Positions 41,338 to 50,098 of a stretch of DNA of 64,000 nucleotides are shown piece after piece. Position 1 is the first letter of the stretch. The number at the start of each line of letters is the position of its first letter. The position numbers and the translations under genes were made by a program. The notes beneath the pieces were generated by a model. That model was not told the DNA's origin and did not search any database. It saw only the letters and a program-made list of their open reading frames with translations. The DNA lies in assembly GCF_900094585.1 (NCBI RefSeq), contig NZ_FMAG01000001.1:1130530-1194529 (forward strand), given 5' to 3'. The stretch is from Martinezella multihospitum. GTDB taxonomy: Bacteria > Pseudomonadota > Alphaproteobacteria > Rhizobiales > Rhizobiaceae.

Positions 41338-42402
41338 ATGTATTCCATCCAAGACCGCACTCCCGTTTCCATCGTCATTGCGAACTACAACTACGCGCAT
41401 TTTCTGAGACGCAGCATCGACAGCGCATTGGATCAGGATTACGACGATGCCGAGGTCATCGTCGTCGATGATGCATCGACCGACGCGACAGCAGATGTCA
41501 TTGCCTCCTATGGTTCTCGAATAAAGACATGTCTGCGCGAGGTGAACGGTGGACATGCTGCAGCATTCAACACAGGCTTCGCATCCAGCCACGGCGAGAT
41601 TGTGCTGTTTCTCGATGCGGATGATTATCTCTATCCGAATGCGGTGTCAGAGGTTGTCGAAGCCTGGGAGGAGAAGACAGCCCAGGTGCAGTTCAGGCTG
41701 CATATCGTTGACGAACAGATGCATGTAAAGGATGTATTCCCACCCGTAGAATTGCCCTTCGATTCCGGCGACGTCACTCCGGACTTGCTGCGGAAAGGCC
41801 GCTATCAGACGACGGTCACCAGCGGTCTGGCATTCAAGCGTTCGGTGCTGGACAAGGTCATGCCGGTCCCGGAGCCGGAGTTTCGCCAGGGCGCCGATGG
41901 ATATCTTGCCACGGTTGCACCGCTCCACGGCGAGGTGACGTCAATCGAAGATTGCCTCGGTGCCTATCGTATCCATGGCGCCAATCATTCCGTCTTCGCC
42001 GAGAGGCTCGGCCAGCGCGCGCGCTGGCGCATAGCGCATGATTTCCGTCGGCTGGCGGCCCTGTCGGATCAGGCAATGGAGATCGGACTGGACATGCCTG
42101 ATGATGCCGGCCTGCGCGATCCCGTCCATCTGGAGGAGCGGTTGGCATCGCTTTGCATCGACAGGGACCAACATCCTGTCGCGAATGATTCCAGGCTCTC
42201 TCTTGCCGCGGCCGGCGCGGTTGCCAGTCTCAAGATGAACGCGTCGCGAAAGCGTCGCCTGATGCTGGCCGGATGGTTTCTTTCCATCGGCGTCCTGCCT
42301 CGAGATATGGCAAAGACCATCCTCTCGTGGAAGCTTGTGGCCTCGTCCCGGCCTCCGTTTCTCCTGCGTCTCTCGAAGACCATCAGGCATGCGATGGAAT
42401 AG
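41338..42402 (+). CDS. Glycosyltransferase family 2
   Basis: A 354-residue GT-A enzyme. The N-terminal half has the GT2 core: VSIVIANYNYAHFLRRSIDS, VIVVDDASTDATADVI, GHAAAFNTGFASSHGEIVLF and the metal-binding LDADDYLYPNA. An SGLAFKRSVLDKVMPVPEPE stretch and GADGYLATVAPLHG follow. The C-terminal 120 residues are helical with no clear membrane anchor, so it is probably a cytoplasmic or peripheral transferase acting in polysaccharide synthesis. It is convergent with the GH5 gene; whether they share a polysaccharide is unknown. Confidence 0.87.
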   Translation: MYSIQDRTPVSIVIANYNYAHFLRRSIDSALDQDYDDAEVIVVDDASTDATADVIASYGSRIKTCLREVNGGHAAAFNTGFASSHGEIVLFLDADDYLYPNAVSEVVEAWEEKTAQVQFRLHIVDEQMHVKDVFPPVELPFDSGDVTPDLLRKGRYQTTVTSGLAFKRSVLDKVMPVPEPEFRQGADGYLATVAPLHGEVTSIEDCLGAYRIHGANHSVFAERLGQRARWRIAHDFRRLAALSDQAMEIGLDMPDDAGLRDPVHLEERLASLCIDRDQHPVANDSRLSLAAAGAVASLKMNASRKRRLMLAGWFLSIGVLPRDMAKTILSWKLVASSRPPFLLRLSKTIRHAME

Positions 42403-42453
42403 CTGGATTGCAGGAAACATGGAGTGTCCCGCGCCAATGGATTAACGGTGATC

Positions 42454-43719
42454 CTATTCGGCCGCGTCTGATTTGCGCGAAGGTCCCATCAAGGCGTCGA
42501 CCACCGCTTGATGATGGATATTCCTGTCATAGCGGCTGTCGGTTGCAAGCTGCATCAGCCCGGCAAAGGCGCTCTTGGCGAGAGGTTTCTTGCCCTCGCC
42601 GCGGAGATAGGCAGTCAGGCGGCGATAATTTGCATTCGTCTTGATCTCCAGCGGATTGCCGGCGCCCATTTTCTTCAATGGCCACCATGACCAGCCGATG
42701 CCGTTCTTTTCCTGCAATTCTACGGCGCGCGCATACCACTCATTGTTGTTCTCGCCGGATTCGCCGTTCCAGAGCGGCATGTCATATTGCTCGCGTAGCT
42801 TCAGGAAGGGTTCGATCGATTCCTGCGTCGTCGGTGTCCAGTATTTGTGGAAGCTGAGCGCCGTATTGCGGTCGTCGATTGGCAGTACGCCAGCATAATT
42901 ATTGCCCCAGCAATTGCCCTCGATAACAAGCATATGGTTGGTGTCGATCGCGCGGATGGCGCGGATGGTGCGCTGATAGATGTCACGCAGCGGCCGGTTT
43001 TCAGTCTCGCGGCAGCCGCCCTTGTCTTTCTTGTCCTGAAAACCCCAATTCGGTTCGTTGAGCAGATCGTAACCAGCGATCGTCGGCTCGTCCCTGTAGC
43101 GACGGGCGATCTCGCTCCACAGCGCGATCATCATTGCCTGGTTCTCATCGCTGTGCCAGAGCGACGGCTTGTTCGGATTGCGGTCGGAAATGGCGATGTC
43201 ATGACCCTGGCCGCCTGGCGCCGCATGCAGGTCGAGGATCAAATACATGTCGTTGGCTTTCAGCCAGCGGATCAAAAGGTCGACTCGCCGAAAGCCCTCT
43301 TCGTTCCAGACAATGTTCCTGGAGGTGTTCTTGCCGTGCTTGTCCTCGATGAAAAGGTTCCAGTGCATCGGCAGGCGCACGCTGTTGAAGCCCCATTTGG
43401 CCATCGCGTCGATATCGGCTTTCGTTACCGCATTCTCGCGCCAGGATCGATAGAATTGCTCGGTCCTTTTCTCGCCGATGACTTCGGAGATGCGGCGGCG
43501 AATGATGTGCTGCGCCTTGAGATTGGCAAGGCCCATCATGTAACCCTCCTGCACCATCCAGCCGCCGAGGCCGAGACCGCGCAGGATGAGGGGATTGCCC
43601 TTGCCGTCGACGATCCGCTGATGATCGGCGCGAACGAATCCCTCGGCCTGTGCCGGCGGTGCAAATGACCCCAGGCAGAGAATGGACAGGCTGGCGAGCA
43701 ACAGCAGAAAATGCCTCAT
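42454..43719 (-). CDS. Secreted glycoside hydrolase family 5 (cellulase-like)
   Basis: A 421-residue protein from ATG 43719 with a signal peptide (MRHFLLLLASLSILCLGSFA, cleavage after AQA near residue 25). The GH5 barrel shows the R-L-P-M-H-W strand (115-120), the acid/base Glu222 in DLLNEPNW and the nucleophile Glu320 in LWNGESGENNNEW; the typical HKYW is at 291-294. The substrate is a beta-glucan or related polysaccharide; subfamily not determined. In rhizobia such enzymes act in cell-wall or exopolysaccharide remodelling. Confidence 0.9.
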   Translation of the reverse strand: MRHFLLLLASLSILCLGSFAPPAQAEGFVRADHQRIVDGKGNPLILRGLGLGGWMVQEGYMMGLANLKAQHIIRRRISEVIGEKRTEQFYRSWRENAVTKADIDAMAKWGFNSVRLPMHWNLFIEDKHGKNTSRNIVWNEEGFRRVDLLIRWLKANDMYLILDLHAAPGGQGHDIAISDRNPNKPSLWHSDENQAMMIALWSEIARRYRDEPTIAGYDLLNEPNWGFQDKKDKGGCRETENRPLRDIYQRTIRAIRAIDTNHMLVIEGNCWGNNYAGVLPIDDRNTALSFHKYWTPTTQESIEPFLKLREQYDMPLWNGESGENNNEWYARAVELQEKNGIGWSWWPLKKMGAGNPLEIKTNANYRRLTAYLRGEGKKPLAKSAFAGLMQLATDSRYDRNIHHQAVVDALMGPSRKSDAAE

Positions 43720-43795
43720 GAATCCCAACTCGCGTGAAACTTTGGCGCCATGTGGGCAAGGTAGCGCGCAGAGGACCAAAATCTCGTGACACTAT

Positions 43796-44278
43796 CTACG
43801 CCGGTCGATCCAGCGGCGCACCGAAGATAATCTCCTGATAGGCGGCAAGCAGAGCGGGTTCTTCGATGGAGCCGTGGTGATGAAGCTGACGCCAGACACC
43901 GTCGATCTTGATGAACCAGCGTGTCGTTCGAATGCGAAGCTCGATGCTTCTGCCTGCCGCAACGCAACTTCCTTTCTCTCGACCAACGAACAGATGCCAG
44001 TCATCGCCGCCCTGGCTGGTGAAATCGTGGAATGCGACTTGGATTTTCGCCTTTCCACCAAACAGCTTCGCATAGCCCTCACGGATCGACGGCCATCCGC
44101 GTCGGATGCCTCCGATCGGATTGTCCATGCTTGGCCTGTCGCCATCGGCCCAGTTTGCGGCGAGCGCATCCAGGTCGCCGGCATTGAAGGCGCGATAGAA
44201 GCCGATGAGTGCATCGAGCGCGCCGCCATCGCCCATCACGCTTTCGCTGCCGGCAATTTCAATCAAAAGTTCTGACAT
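43796..44278 (-). CDS. NTF2-like / SnoaL-like domain protein
   Basis: A 160-residue protein from ATG 44278 (AGGAG eight bases upstream; a TTG two codons earlier is in frame). The NTF2-like pattern ALIGFYRAFNAGDLDALAAN, GWPSIREGYAKLFG, FHDFTSQ, GVWRQLHHHGSIEEP is that of small ketosteroid-isomerase-fold proteins of unknown substrate. It is 17 bp downstream of the MFS gene in the same direction, so the two are co-transcribed. Confidence 0.85.
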   Translation of the reverse strand: MSELLIEIAGSESVMGDGGALDALIGFYRAFNAGDLDALAANWADGDRPSMDNPIGGIRRGWPSIREGYAKLFGGKAKIQVAFHDFTSQGGDDWHLFVGREKGSCVAAGRSIELRIRTTRWFIKIDGVWRQLHHHGSIEEPALLAAYQEIIFGAPLDRPA

Positions 44279-44295
44279 GTCCAATTCTCCTGGTG

Positions 44296-45534
44296 TTATG
44301 AATCATGATCCTCGGCGTGCTCCTGCGGAGTGCGGATAAGCATCGCGACGGAGAGATCGATCGCCAGAGCGAGAACCATGGCGCCGGCTCCGATGAAGAA
44401 GAGCAGGTAGTAGTTTCCGCTGGTTCGGGCGAAGACGAAGGAAAGTCCATAGGCGGCTGCCGCCTGGAACAGTGCGAAGAATACGGTTGCCAGGCTCCAG
44501 GCGCCTTTCTGTTGCGCCGGGTGATGCGGCAGCAGCTCCGCGATCCTGCCGAGCATCAGGGGAACCGTGCCGGTTACGAATGCGCCGACGATCAGGCTCG
44601 AGGCGATGAGCCAAGCCTGCCCGTGGCCAAAGGCGGGAATGGCGACTGCGACAGCCTCGAGAAGAAAGGCAAACCGCAGTGCTGCGGCAAAACCCGTGCG
44701 ATCCGCGAGATGGCCGGCAAGGATCGGGCCGATAGTGGCGCCGAGGCCGAACAGCACCCAGTATTCCGCGCCGACCTGCAAGCCTTCTCCCAATCCGCGG
44801 GCGACGAAATCCACGAGGAAGATCATATGCGGAACCCAGCCTGCGGCATTCAGCGCATATTCGATATAGAGCGCACGCAGCGTCCAGCGTTTCGGGACAT
44901 GCGTGGTATGACGGCTTGCGGCGGTGTGGCCGACGACATCGCGCGGCCATCCGGCCCAGGCAATGATCGTCAGAAGTAGCGACAGGGCGCCGAGGCCGAG
45001 CCAGGTTTCGCGCAAGCCCTGTTGCAGCAGCAGGGGAACCAATGTGCCCGATAGTGCAACGCCGGCGCCGATGCCCATGAAGATTATACCGCTGGCAAGC
45101 CCTCGGCGAGACGGTGTGATCAGCGGCAGGACGCTCGGCGCTGCGAGTACCATCAAGGCGCCACCGGCAAGGCCGGCTGCAAAACGCCACGCAAAGAACC
45201 ACGGAAAGCTGATAGGGAAGGCGCAGGCAAAGAAGGCCGCCGTTGCGGCAAGCATCATGATCCTGAGCGTCAAGATGGTCGAAATACGCGCGGCGAGTGG
45301 TCGCCCGAGCAATGCGCCGATCAGATAGCCGGAAAGATTTGCAGCGCCGAGATAGGCGGCTGCCGAGGCATCGAACCAATGCGCATCGACGATGGCTGGC
45401 AGAAGCGGCGTATAAGCGAAACGGGCAAGCCCGATACCGATCAGGCAGGCGCAGAAGGCTGACAGGATGGCACGCCATGCAGTACGGGCATCATGATGGT
45501 TCCGGTCGGTTTCGTGTGCGGCAGCATCGGTCAT
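44296..45534 (-). CDS. MFS transporter, YbfB/YjiJ family
   Basis: A 412-residue, 12-helix protein with the family opening AFCACLIGIGLARFAYTPLL and DASAAAYLGAANLSGYLIGA, RPLAARI, and the GIGAGVALSGTLVPLLLQQG segment. YbfB-type transporters are putative exporters whose substrates are mostly unknown. It is divergent from the LysR gene at 45639 and followed by the NTF2-like gene, a pairing that suggests response to a small organic compound. Confidence 0.87.
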   Translation of the reverse strand: MTDAAAHETDRNHHDARTAWRAILSAFCACLIGIGLARFAYTPLLPAIVDAHWFDASAAAYLGAANLSGYLIGALLGRPLAARISTILTLRIMMLAATAAFFACAFPISFPWFFAWRFAAGLAGGALMVLAAPSVLPLITPSRRGLASGIIFMGIGAGVALSGTLVPLLLQQGLRETWLGLGALSLLLTIIAWAGWPRDVVGHTAASRHTTHVPKRWTLRALYIEYALNAAGWVPHMIFLVDFVARGLGEGLQVGAEYWVLFGLGATIGPILAGHLADRTGFAAALRFAFLLEAVAVAIPAFGHGQAWLIASSLIVGAFVTGTVPLMLGRIAELLPHHPAQQKGAWSLATVFFALFQAAAAYGLSFVFARTSGNYYLLFFIGAGAMVLALAIDLSVAMLIRTPQEHAEDHDS

Positions 45535-45583
45535 GGCGTCTCTCTCAGCTATCTGTGCTTGAGAGAATAGGCTGCGCGCTATA

Positions 45584-45606
45584 TCATAAAAACTGAATTA
45601 TTATGA
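45584..45606. promoter_or_regulatory. Putative LysR-type operator between LysR and MFS genes
   Basis: TCATAA (45584-45589) and TTATGA (45601-45606) form an inverted repeat with an 11-base spacer, in the AT-rich 104-bp divergent gap. Size and position fit a LysR binding site (T-N11-A type); short arms make it tentative. Confidence 0.5.
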
Positions 45607-45638
45607 GAGCAGTTATCTCTATTGGAGATAGGAAGAGT

Positions 45639-46529
45639 ATGGACGTATCCGATCTCAAGGTTTTCGAAGCGGTATCGCGGCACGGCAGCATGAACCGGGC
45701 GGCGCAGGAGCTGCACACTGTTCAATCGAATGTGACGGCGCGGATCCGGGCATTGGAAGAAGAGCTGGGCGTCAGCCTCTTCCAGCGGCATGCAAGGGGC
45801 GTGTCGACCACGCCGGCGGGAGAGCGCATGCTGCCCTTTGTCGGGCGCATCACCAAACTCATGGTCGATGCCCGCACCGCCGCCAAGGACGATGGCTCTC
45901 CGGGAGGGACATTGGCACTCGGCAGCCTCGAGACGACCACGGCGCTGCGTCTGTCACCGCTCTTGGGCCAGTTTGCCAAGACCTATCCGCAGGTGCGTCT
46001 CGTCGTTTCGACAGGCACGACCCGCAGGCTCATCGATGATGTCGTCAACTGCAGGATCGAGGGAGCATTCGTGGCAGGCCCCGTCAACCATCCCGATCTC
46101 GACCACGAGGTGATCTTTCGCGAGGAATTGGTCCTGGTGACATCGCCCGCCATTCAAGCAATGGAGGATTTAGCCGGGATCGCCGATCTGAAGACCATTG
46201 TCTTCCAAATCGGATGTTCCTATCGGCAACGGCTGGAGGCGCTTCTGGCCGATATGGGCATCGTCACGTCGAAGCCGTTGGAGTTCGGGTCTCTCGACAC
46301 CATCATCAGCTGCGTATCGGCGGGCATTGGCATCACTCTGTTGCCGAAAGGCGTGGTTGCTGCGGCTGCGCGGGACGACAAGGTCGCGATCCACGAACTT
46401 CCGCCGGAGCGATCGCTGGTGGATACGCTCTTCGTGCGCCGTTCGGACGCCTATGTGTCCAGTGCTATGACCGCACTGCTCGATATGGCTCGTTCAGCGC
46501 GATCAGATTGGGCTGGCGGCTTAGCTTGA
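45639..46529 (+). CDS. LysR-family transcriptional regulator
   Basis: A 296-residue protein from ATG 45639 (GGAAGAG just upstream; a longer frame from 45603 lacks one). The HTH MDVSDLKVFEAVSRHGSMNR, AAQELHTVQSNVTARIRALE is followed by a ligand domain (LALGSLETTTALRLSPLLGQ, FREELVLVTSP). It resembles the PtxR/YofA-type LysR group. It is divergent from the YbfB-type MFS gene, its likely target, and its 3' end overlaps the end of the M14 peptidase gene by 9 bp. Confidence 0.9.
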   Translation: MDVSDLKVFEAVSRHGSMNRAAQELHTVQSNVTARIRALEEELGVSLFQRHARGVSTTPAGERMLPFVGRITKLMVDARTAAKDDGSPGGTLALGSLETTTALRLSPLLGQFAKTYPQVRLVVSTGTTRRLIDDVVNCRIEGAFVAGPVNHPDLDHEVIFREELVLVTSPAIQAMEDLAGIADLKTIVFQIGCSYRQRLEALLADMGIVTSKPLEFGSLDTIISCVSAGIGITLLPKGVVAAAARDDKVAIHELPPERSLVDTLFVRRSDAYVSSAMTALLDMARSARSDWAGGLA

Positions 46530-48251
46530 AGCCATAATCTCCTGCCAGGCGCGATAGGCCGAAAGCACCGTTTCCATCTGGGCGGTGTGACCGGCGATAA
46601 ACGCGTTGCCGTAGATGGTCTCGTCCGGATATTCGGTAATCAGCGTCATCGGCACGCTATGGCGATCGTCGATATCGGCGAGGCAGGGGAAACCGTTGAT
46701 GATGCGGAAGCCTGTTTCGCCGGCATGGGTTTCGTAGAGCGCGATCTGACGATCGTTATAATCCAGCAGACCGGGGATGGCGCCGAGGTGCTTGGTAACC
46801 TTGTCCAGAAGCTGCTCGGCTTGAGCTGCCCAGCCGGAATGATAGCGGGCAATCAGGAAAAAGCCTTTCGGCAGCGTCCACATGGCAAAATTGCGCGGGA
46901 CATAGCCGGAGAGTGGGCGCGTCCATTCATGCGCCGGATAGCCATGGAGGTTGACGTGGAGCCGCGCACCGCTCAGCCTTTCCGCCTGGAAGCGGATTGT
47001 CTTTTCAAAGAGATAGGGGCCGGCAGTCTCCTCGGTCCGATATTCGAGGTCGTCGCCAAGCGCGGTATAGCGGGCGGCATGATACATGTGGCGCGGGCTG
47101 TCCTGGCGCAGCCGCTGATGCAGCGCGTAGCCATCCGGATTTTCCAGCGGCGAGATCGTGAAATGCGTGCCTTCGACCCCTGCCAGCCGCCGCGCTGCCC
47201 GCAGCGCGCCCGCGCCGCCGGTCGTTTCGTTGGCGTGCTGGCCGCCGCTGATCATCACGGCCGCGTCGCTGCCCTTGATGTAGCGCGCTCGAACGGTGCG
47301 GCCGGAGCGGGTCGCAGCTTCAAACGCCTTGCCGCCGATCTTGTTAAGCTCGGCCTCGATCTGCAGCACGGCCAGAGGTTCCAATGCCGTCTCGATCGGC
47401 TGCTCCGGGCCATCCCAGTAGCGTGAGGATAGCGGCTGCGTTTCGACTTTGACAGAGATTTCGCCTGTGGATTGCAGGATCTGCGGAACGATCTGCCCCG
47501 GCTTCAGGCCACGATCGCCGAGCGGGCGGCCGGACTTTTTCTGGAAGAATTCGAGCAGGGAAAAATAGAAATCCTCATGCAGCGCTTCGTGGAGGCTCAT
47601 GACTTCGTCGCCGACAGGCAAGGCCTCGTCGAGCACCGCTAGGGCAACACGAATGTTCAGTTCCTCGAAATAGGGTTCGCTTGCACCCCAGTCGAAGTGT
47701 GTGACCGCATTGATGGTTTCTTCGAACAGCTGTTCGTAGTCCGTGGCGAGCCGCTCGCCCGTCGGATCGCCGTCTCGCATGAGCCAGCCGGTCGGGGAAA
47801 CGCTAGTCTCGCCGGCGGCATCGATATGGACGCGGTTGGGCACCAGCACCTTCAAGCGCCGCTCGCCGCCCGCCTTGGTCTTCAGCAGAACATCGTAGTG
47901 AAAGTCGCTGTCGGCACGCGCGGCAAAGCTGATCTCCCGATCACCGACCATCGCCGCAAGCGGATAGGCCTCCAGCCGGAAGCGGTTCTCCGGTGCATTG
48001 GGATGAACCGGATAGCGGATCTCGATCGCATCCACGTCTTGCAGGTCTATTTCCTCGATGAAGGCATTCACCAGCGGCTTGTAGGCGCTGCGAATGCGGG
48101 CCTGTACGCCCTTTTCCTTGAGTGCGCGTTCCGCCTGCTCGCGGCTTTCTCTGTCATCAAAGGTCCACGCCTCGAAATTCTGACCGGGCTTGGCATCGGC
48201 GACGAGGCGCGACAGCGTGCGCTCAAAACTTCTCTCGAAAATCACGGTCAT
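46521..48251 (-). CDS. M14-family zinc carboxypeptidase
   Basis: A 576-residue protein with the zinc-binding H-x-x-E of M14 peptidases in SGGQHANETTGGAGALRAAR, then ISPLENPDGYALHQRLRQDS and HVNLHGYPAHEW (third zinc ligand). A long N-terminal part (residues 1-330) precedes the catalytic domain and is not a signal peptide, so it is cytoplasmic. It starts 6 bp after the permease gene, as the last gene of the peptide ABC transporter operon. Imported peptides or amide conjugates would be cleaved from the C-terminus; the large N-terminal region is of unknown role. Confidence 0.87.
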   Translation of the reverse strand: MTVIFERSFERTLSRLVADAKPGQNFEAWTFDDRESREQAERALKEKGVQARIRSAYKPLVNAFIEEIDLQDVDAIEIRYPVHPNAPENRFRLEAYPLAAMVGDREISFAARADSDFHYDVLLKTKAGGERRLKVLVPNRVHIDAAGETSVSPTGWLMRDGDPTGERLATDYEQLFEETINAVTHFDWGASEPYFEELNIRVALAVLDEALPVGDEVMSLHEALHEDFYFSLLEFFQKKSGRPLGDRGLKPGQIVPQILQSTGEISVKVETQPLSSRYWDGPEQPIETALEPLAVLQIEAELNKIGGKAFEAATRSGRTVRARYIKGSDAAVMISGGQHANETTGGAGALRAARRLAGVEGTHFTISPLENPDGYALHQRLRQDSPRHMYHAARYTALGDDLEYRTEETAGPYLFEKTIRFQAERLSGARLHVNLHGYPAHEWTRPLSGYVPRNFAMWTLPKGFFLIARYHSGWAAQAEQLLDKVTKHLGAIPGLLDYNDRQIALYETHAGETGFRIINGFPCLADIDDRHSVPMTLITEYPDETIYGNAFIAGHTAQMETVLSAYRAWQEIMASS

Positions 48252-48257
48252 GATGTC

Positions 48258-49106
48258 TTACCTTGTCGTTCTGCCTGTCGGGTCGAGGCTGTCGCGCAGC
48301 CAGTCGCCGAGAAGATTGAGGCCGAGCACAGTCAAAAGGATTGCGACGCCGGGGAAGAGGCTCACCCACCACGCCGTCTGCAGATAGGTGCGCCCGTCGG
48401 CAAGCATGCCGCCCCAGCTCGGAATTGTCGGGTCGACGCCCAATCCGAGGAAGGTAAGGCTGCTTTCGAGGAGAATGTTGTTGGCGATGTTCAACGTCAT
48501 CAGCACGATCACCGGTCCGATGAGGTTCGGCAGCAGATGCTGGAAGATGATGCGCCAATCCCTAACGCCAATGGCGCGTGCCGAGAGGATGAATTCCCGC
48601 TCGCGCAGGCTGAGCACGGAGCCGCGCACGAGGCGCGCATATTGCACCCATTGCGATACGATGAGCAGGATGATCGTATTGGTGAGGCTGCCGCCGACGA
48701 TGGCGATGAAGGTGATCGCCAGCAGAATGAAGGGCATGGCAAGCTGGATGTCGGCAAAGCGCATCAGCAGCATGTCCCATATACCGCGATAATAGCCGGC
48801 AGCAAGGCCGACAAGCACGCCCAGTACCACGCCGCCAATGACCGAAGTCAGGCCGACGGTCAGCGAAATCTTGCCGCCTGCAACGACGCGGGCAAGCACA
48901 TCGCGGCCAAGGGGATCGGTACCGAAAGGATGGGCAAGGCTGGCGAAAGGCTTTGCAAGCCGCGCCATCAGATCGATCTTTTCGGCGCCGCCGGGAAAGA
49001 GGACATCGGAGAAGAGCACGGCAAGGCAGATGACGACGGTGATAAAGGCACCGACGATGAATTCGAAGCTGTAGAAACGCGAACGGCGTGAGATCGTGGC
49101 GGCCAT
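48258..49106 (-). CDS. Peptide-type ABC transporter permease (DppC/OppC family), second system
   Basis: A 282-residue protein from ATG 49106 (GGAG upstream), opening MAATISRRSRFYSFEFIVGA with a first helix, then the HPFGTDPLGRDVLARVVAGG hallmark, five more helices and the EAA loop REFILSARAIGVRDWRIIFQ before HLLPN. The gap to the upstream permease is 5 bp. It forms the channel with the DppB-like gene. Confidence 0.93.
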   Translation of the reverse strand: MAATISRRSRFYSFEFIVGAFITVVICLAVLFSDVLFPGGAEKIDLMARLAKPFASLAHPFGTDPLGRDVLARVVAGGKISLTVGLTSVIGGVVLGVLVGLAAGYYRGIWDMLLMRFADIQLAMPFILLAITFIAIVGGSLTNTIILLIVSQWVQYARLVRGSVLSLREREFILSARAIGVRDWRIIFQHLLPNLIGPVIVLMTLNIANNILLESSLTFLGLGVDPTIPSWGGMLADGRTYLQTAWWVSLFPGVAILLTVLGLNLLGDWLRDSLDPTGRTTR

Positions 49107-49111
49107 GAGCG

Positions 49112-50035
49112 TTACTCCGTGCGGATACGTGGGTCGACGAGGCCATAGGCGATGTCGACGAGAAGATTGACGCCGACGATGAACAGCGCCAGCACGGTAA
49201 TCACGCCCTGCAAGACCGGGTAGTCGCGGGCGCCGACGGCGTCGAATGCCAGGGTGCCGAGGCCTGGCCAGTTGAAGACGCGCTCGATGACGACGATGCC
49301 GCCGAGCAGCCCGCCGAACTGGATGCCGAAATAGGTGATGAGCGGAATGGCGCAATTGCGCAGCGCGTGCTTGTAGAGCACCTTGCTTTCGCTCAGACCC
49401 TTGGCGCGTGCGACCATGATGTATTGCGATTGCAGCGTTTCCAGCATGGCGGTGCGCACCAGTCGCACATTGGTTGCCGTCAGGATCACACCCATCGTCA
49501 CAGCCGGCATGACATAGCTCGAAATCCCGACCATGCCGCTCGGCGGCAGCCAGCCGAGCGTGATGGAAAACAACAGCACCATCATCAGCGCCAGCCAGAA
49601 GTTCGGAAAGGAAAGGCCGAGGAGCGAGAGAACGCGGATGATCTGGTCGGCCGTCTTGCCACGCGCCGTCGCCGCCTTGATCCCGAGCGGAATGGAGAGC
49701 GCGATCGAGACCACCATGGAGATGAAGGCAAGCAGCAGCGTGGCGGGCAGGGCATTGGCGATCAGTTGCGAGACCGGTGTGCCGCCGGTGAAGCTGCGGC
49801 CGAAGTCCAGTGTCAGCAGCCCTTTCAGGAAGGTGAAATATTGCACGAGAAAAGGCTGGTCCGTGCCGAGGGCTGCTCGAATGCGCTCAAGATCAGCTTC
49901 GGTCATGCTGCCGCCGCCCTGGAACATCGTCACGGCGGGGTCGCCCGTCAGCCGGATGGCGAAGGAGACGAGAAGAGTGATGGCGATCACGACGAAAATC
50001 GCCTGCAGCAATCGCTTGATGAGAAAACCGGCCAC
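49112..50035 (-). CDS. Peptide-type ABC transporter permease (DppB/OppB family), second system
   Basis: A 307-residue permease: first helix LLQAIFVVIAITLLVSFAIR, the L-T-G-D-P-A periplasmic start, and the EAA-like loop RTAMLETLQSQYIMVARAKG followed by LSESKVLYKHALRN. Six helices are predicted. It lies between the binding-protein gene (63-bp gap) and the DppC-like gene. Confidence 0.93.
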   Translation of the reverse strand: MAGFLIKRLLQAIFVVIAITLLVSFAIRLTGDPAVTMFQGGGSMTEADLERIRAALGTDQPFLVQYFTFLKGLLTLDFGRSFTGGTPVSQLIANALPATLLLAFISMVVSIALSIPLGIKAATARGKTADQIIRVLSLLGLSFPNFWLALMMVLLFSITLGWLPPSGMVGISSYVMPAVTMGVILTATNVRLVRTAMLETLQSQYIMVARAKGLSESKVLYKHALRNCAIPLITYFGIQFGGLLGGIVVIERVFNWPGLGTLAFDAVGARDYPVLQGVITVLALFIVGVNLLVDIAYGLVDPRIRTE

Positions 50036-50098
50036 GTTCTTACCCCGAGAGCTTTCGGACGACGCCGCCGACCGAGCCGGCGGCGTCTTTCTGGATGT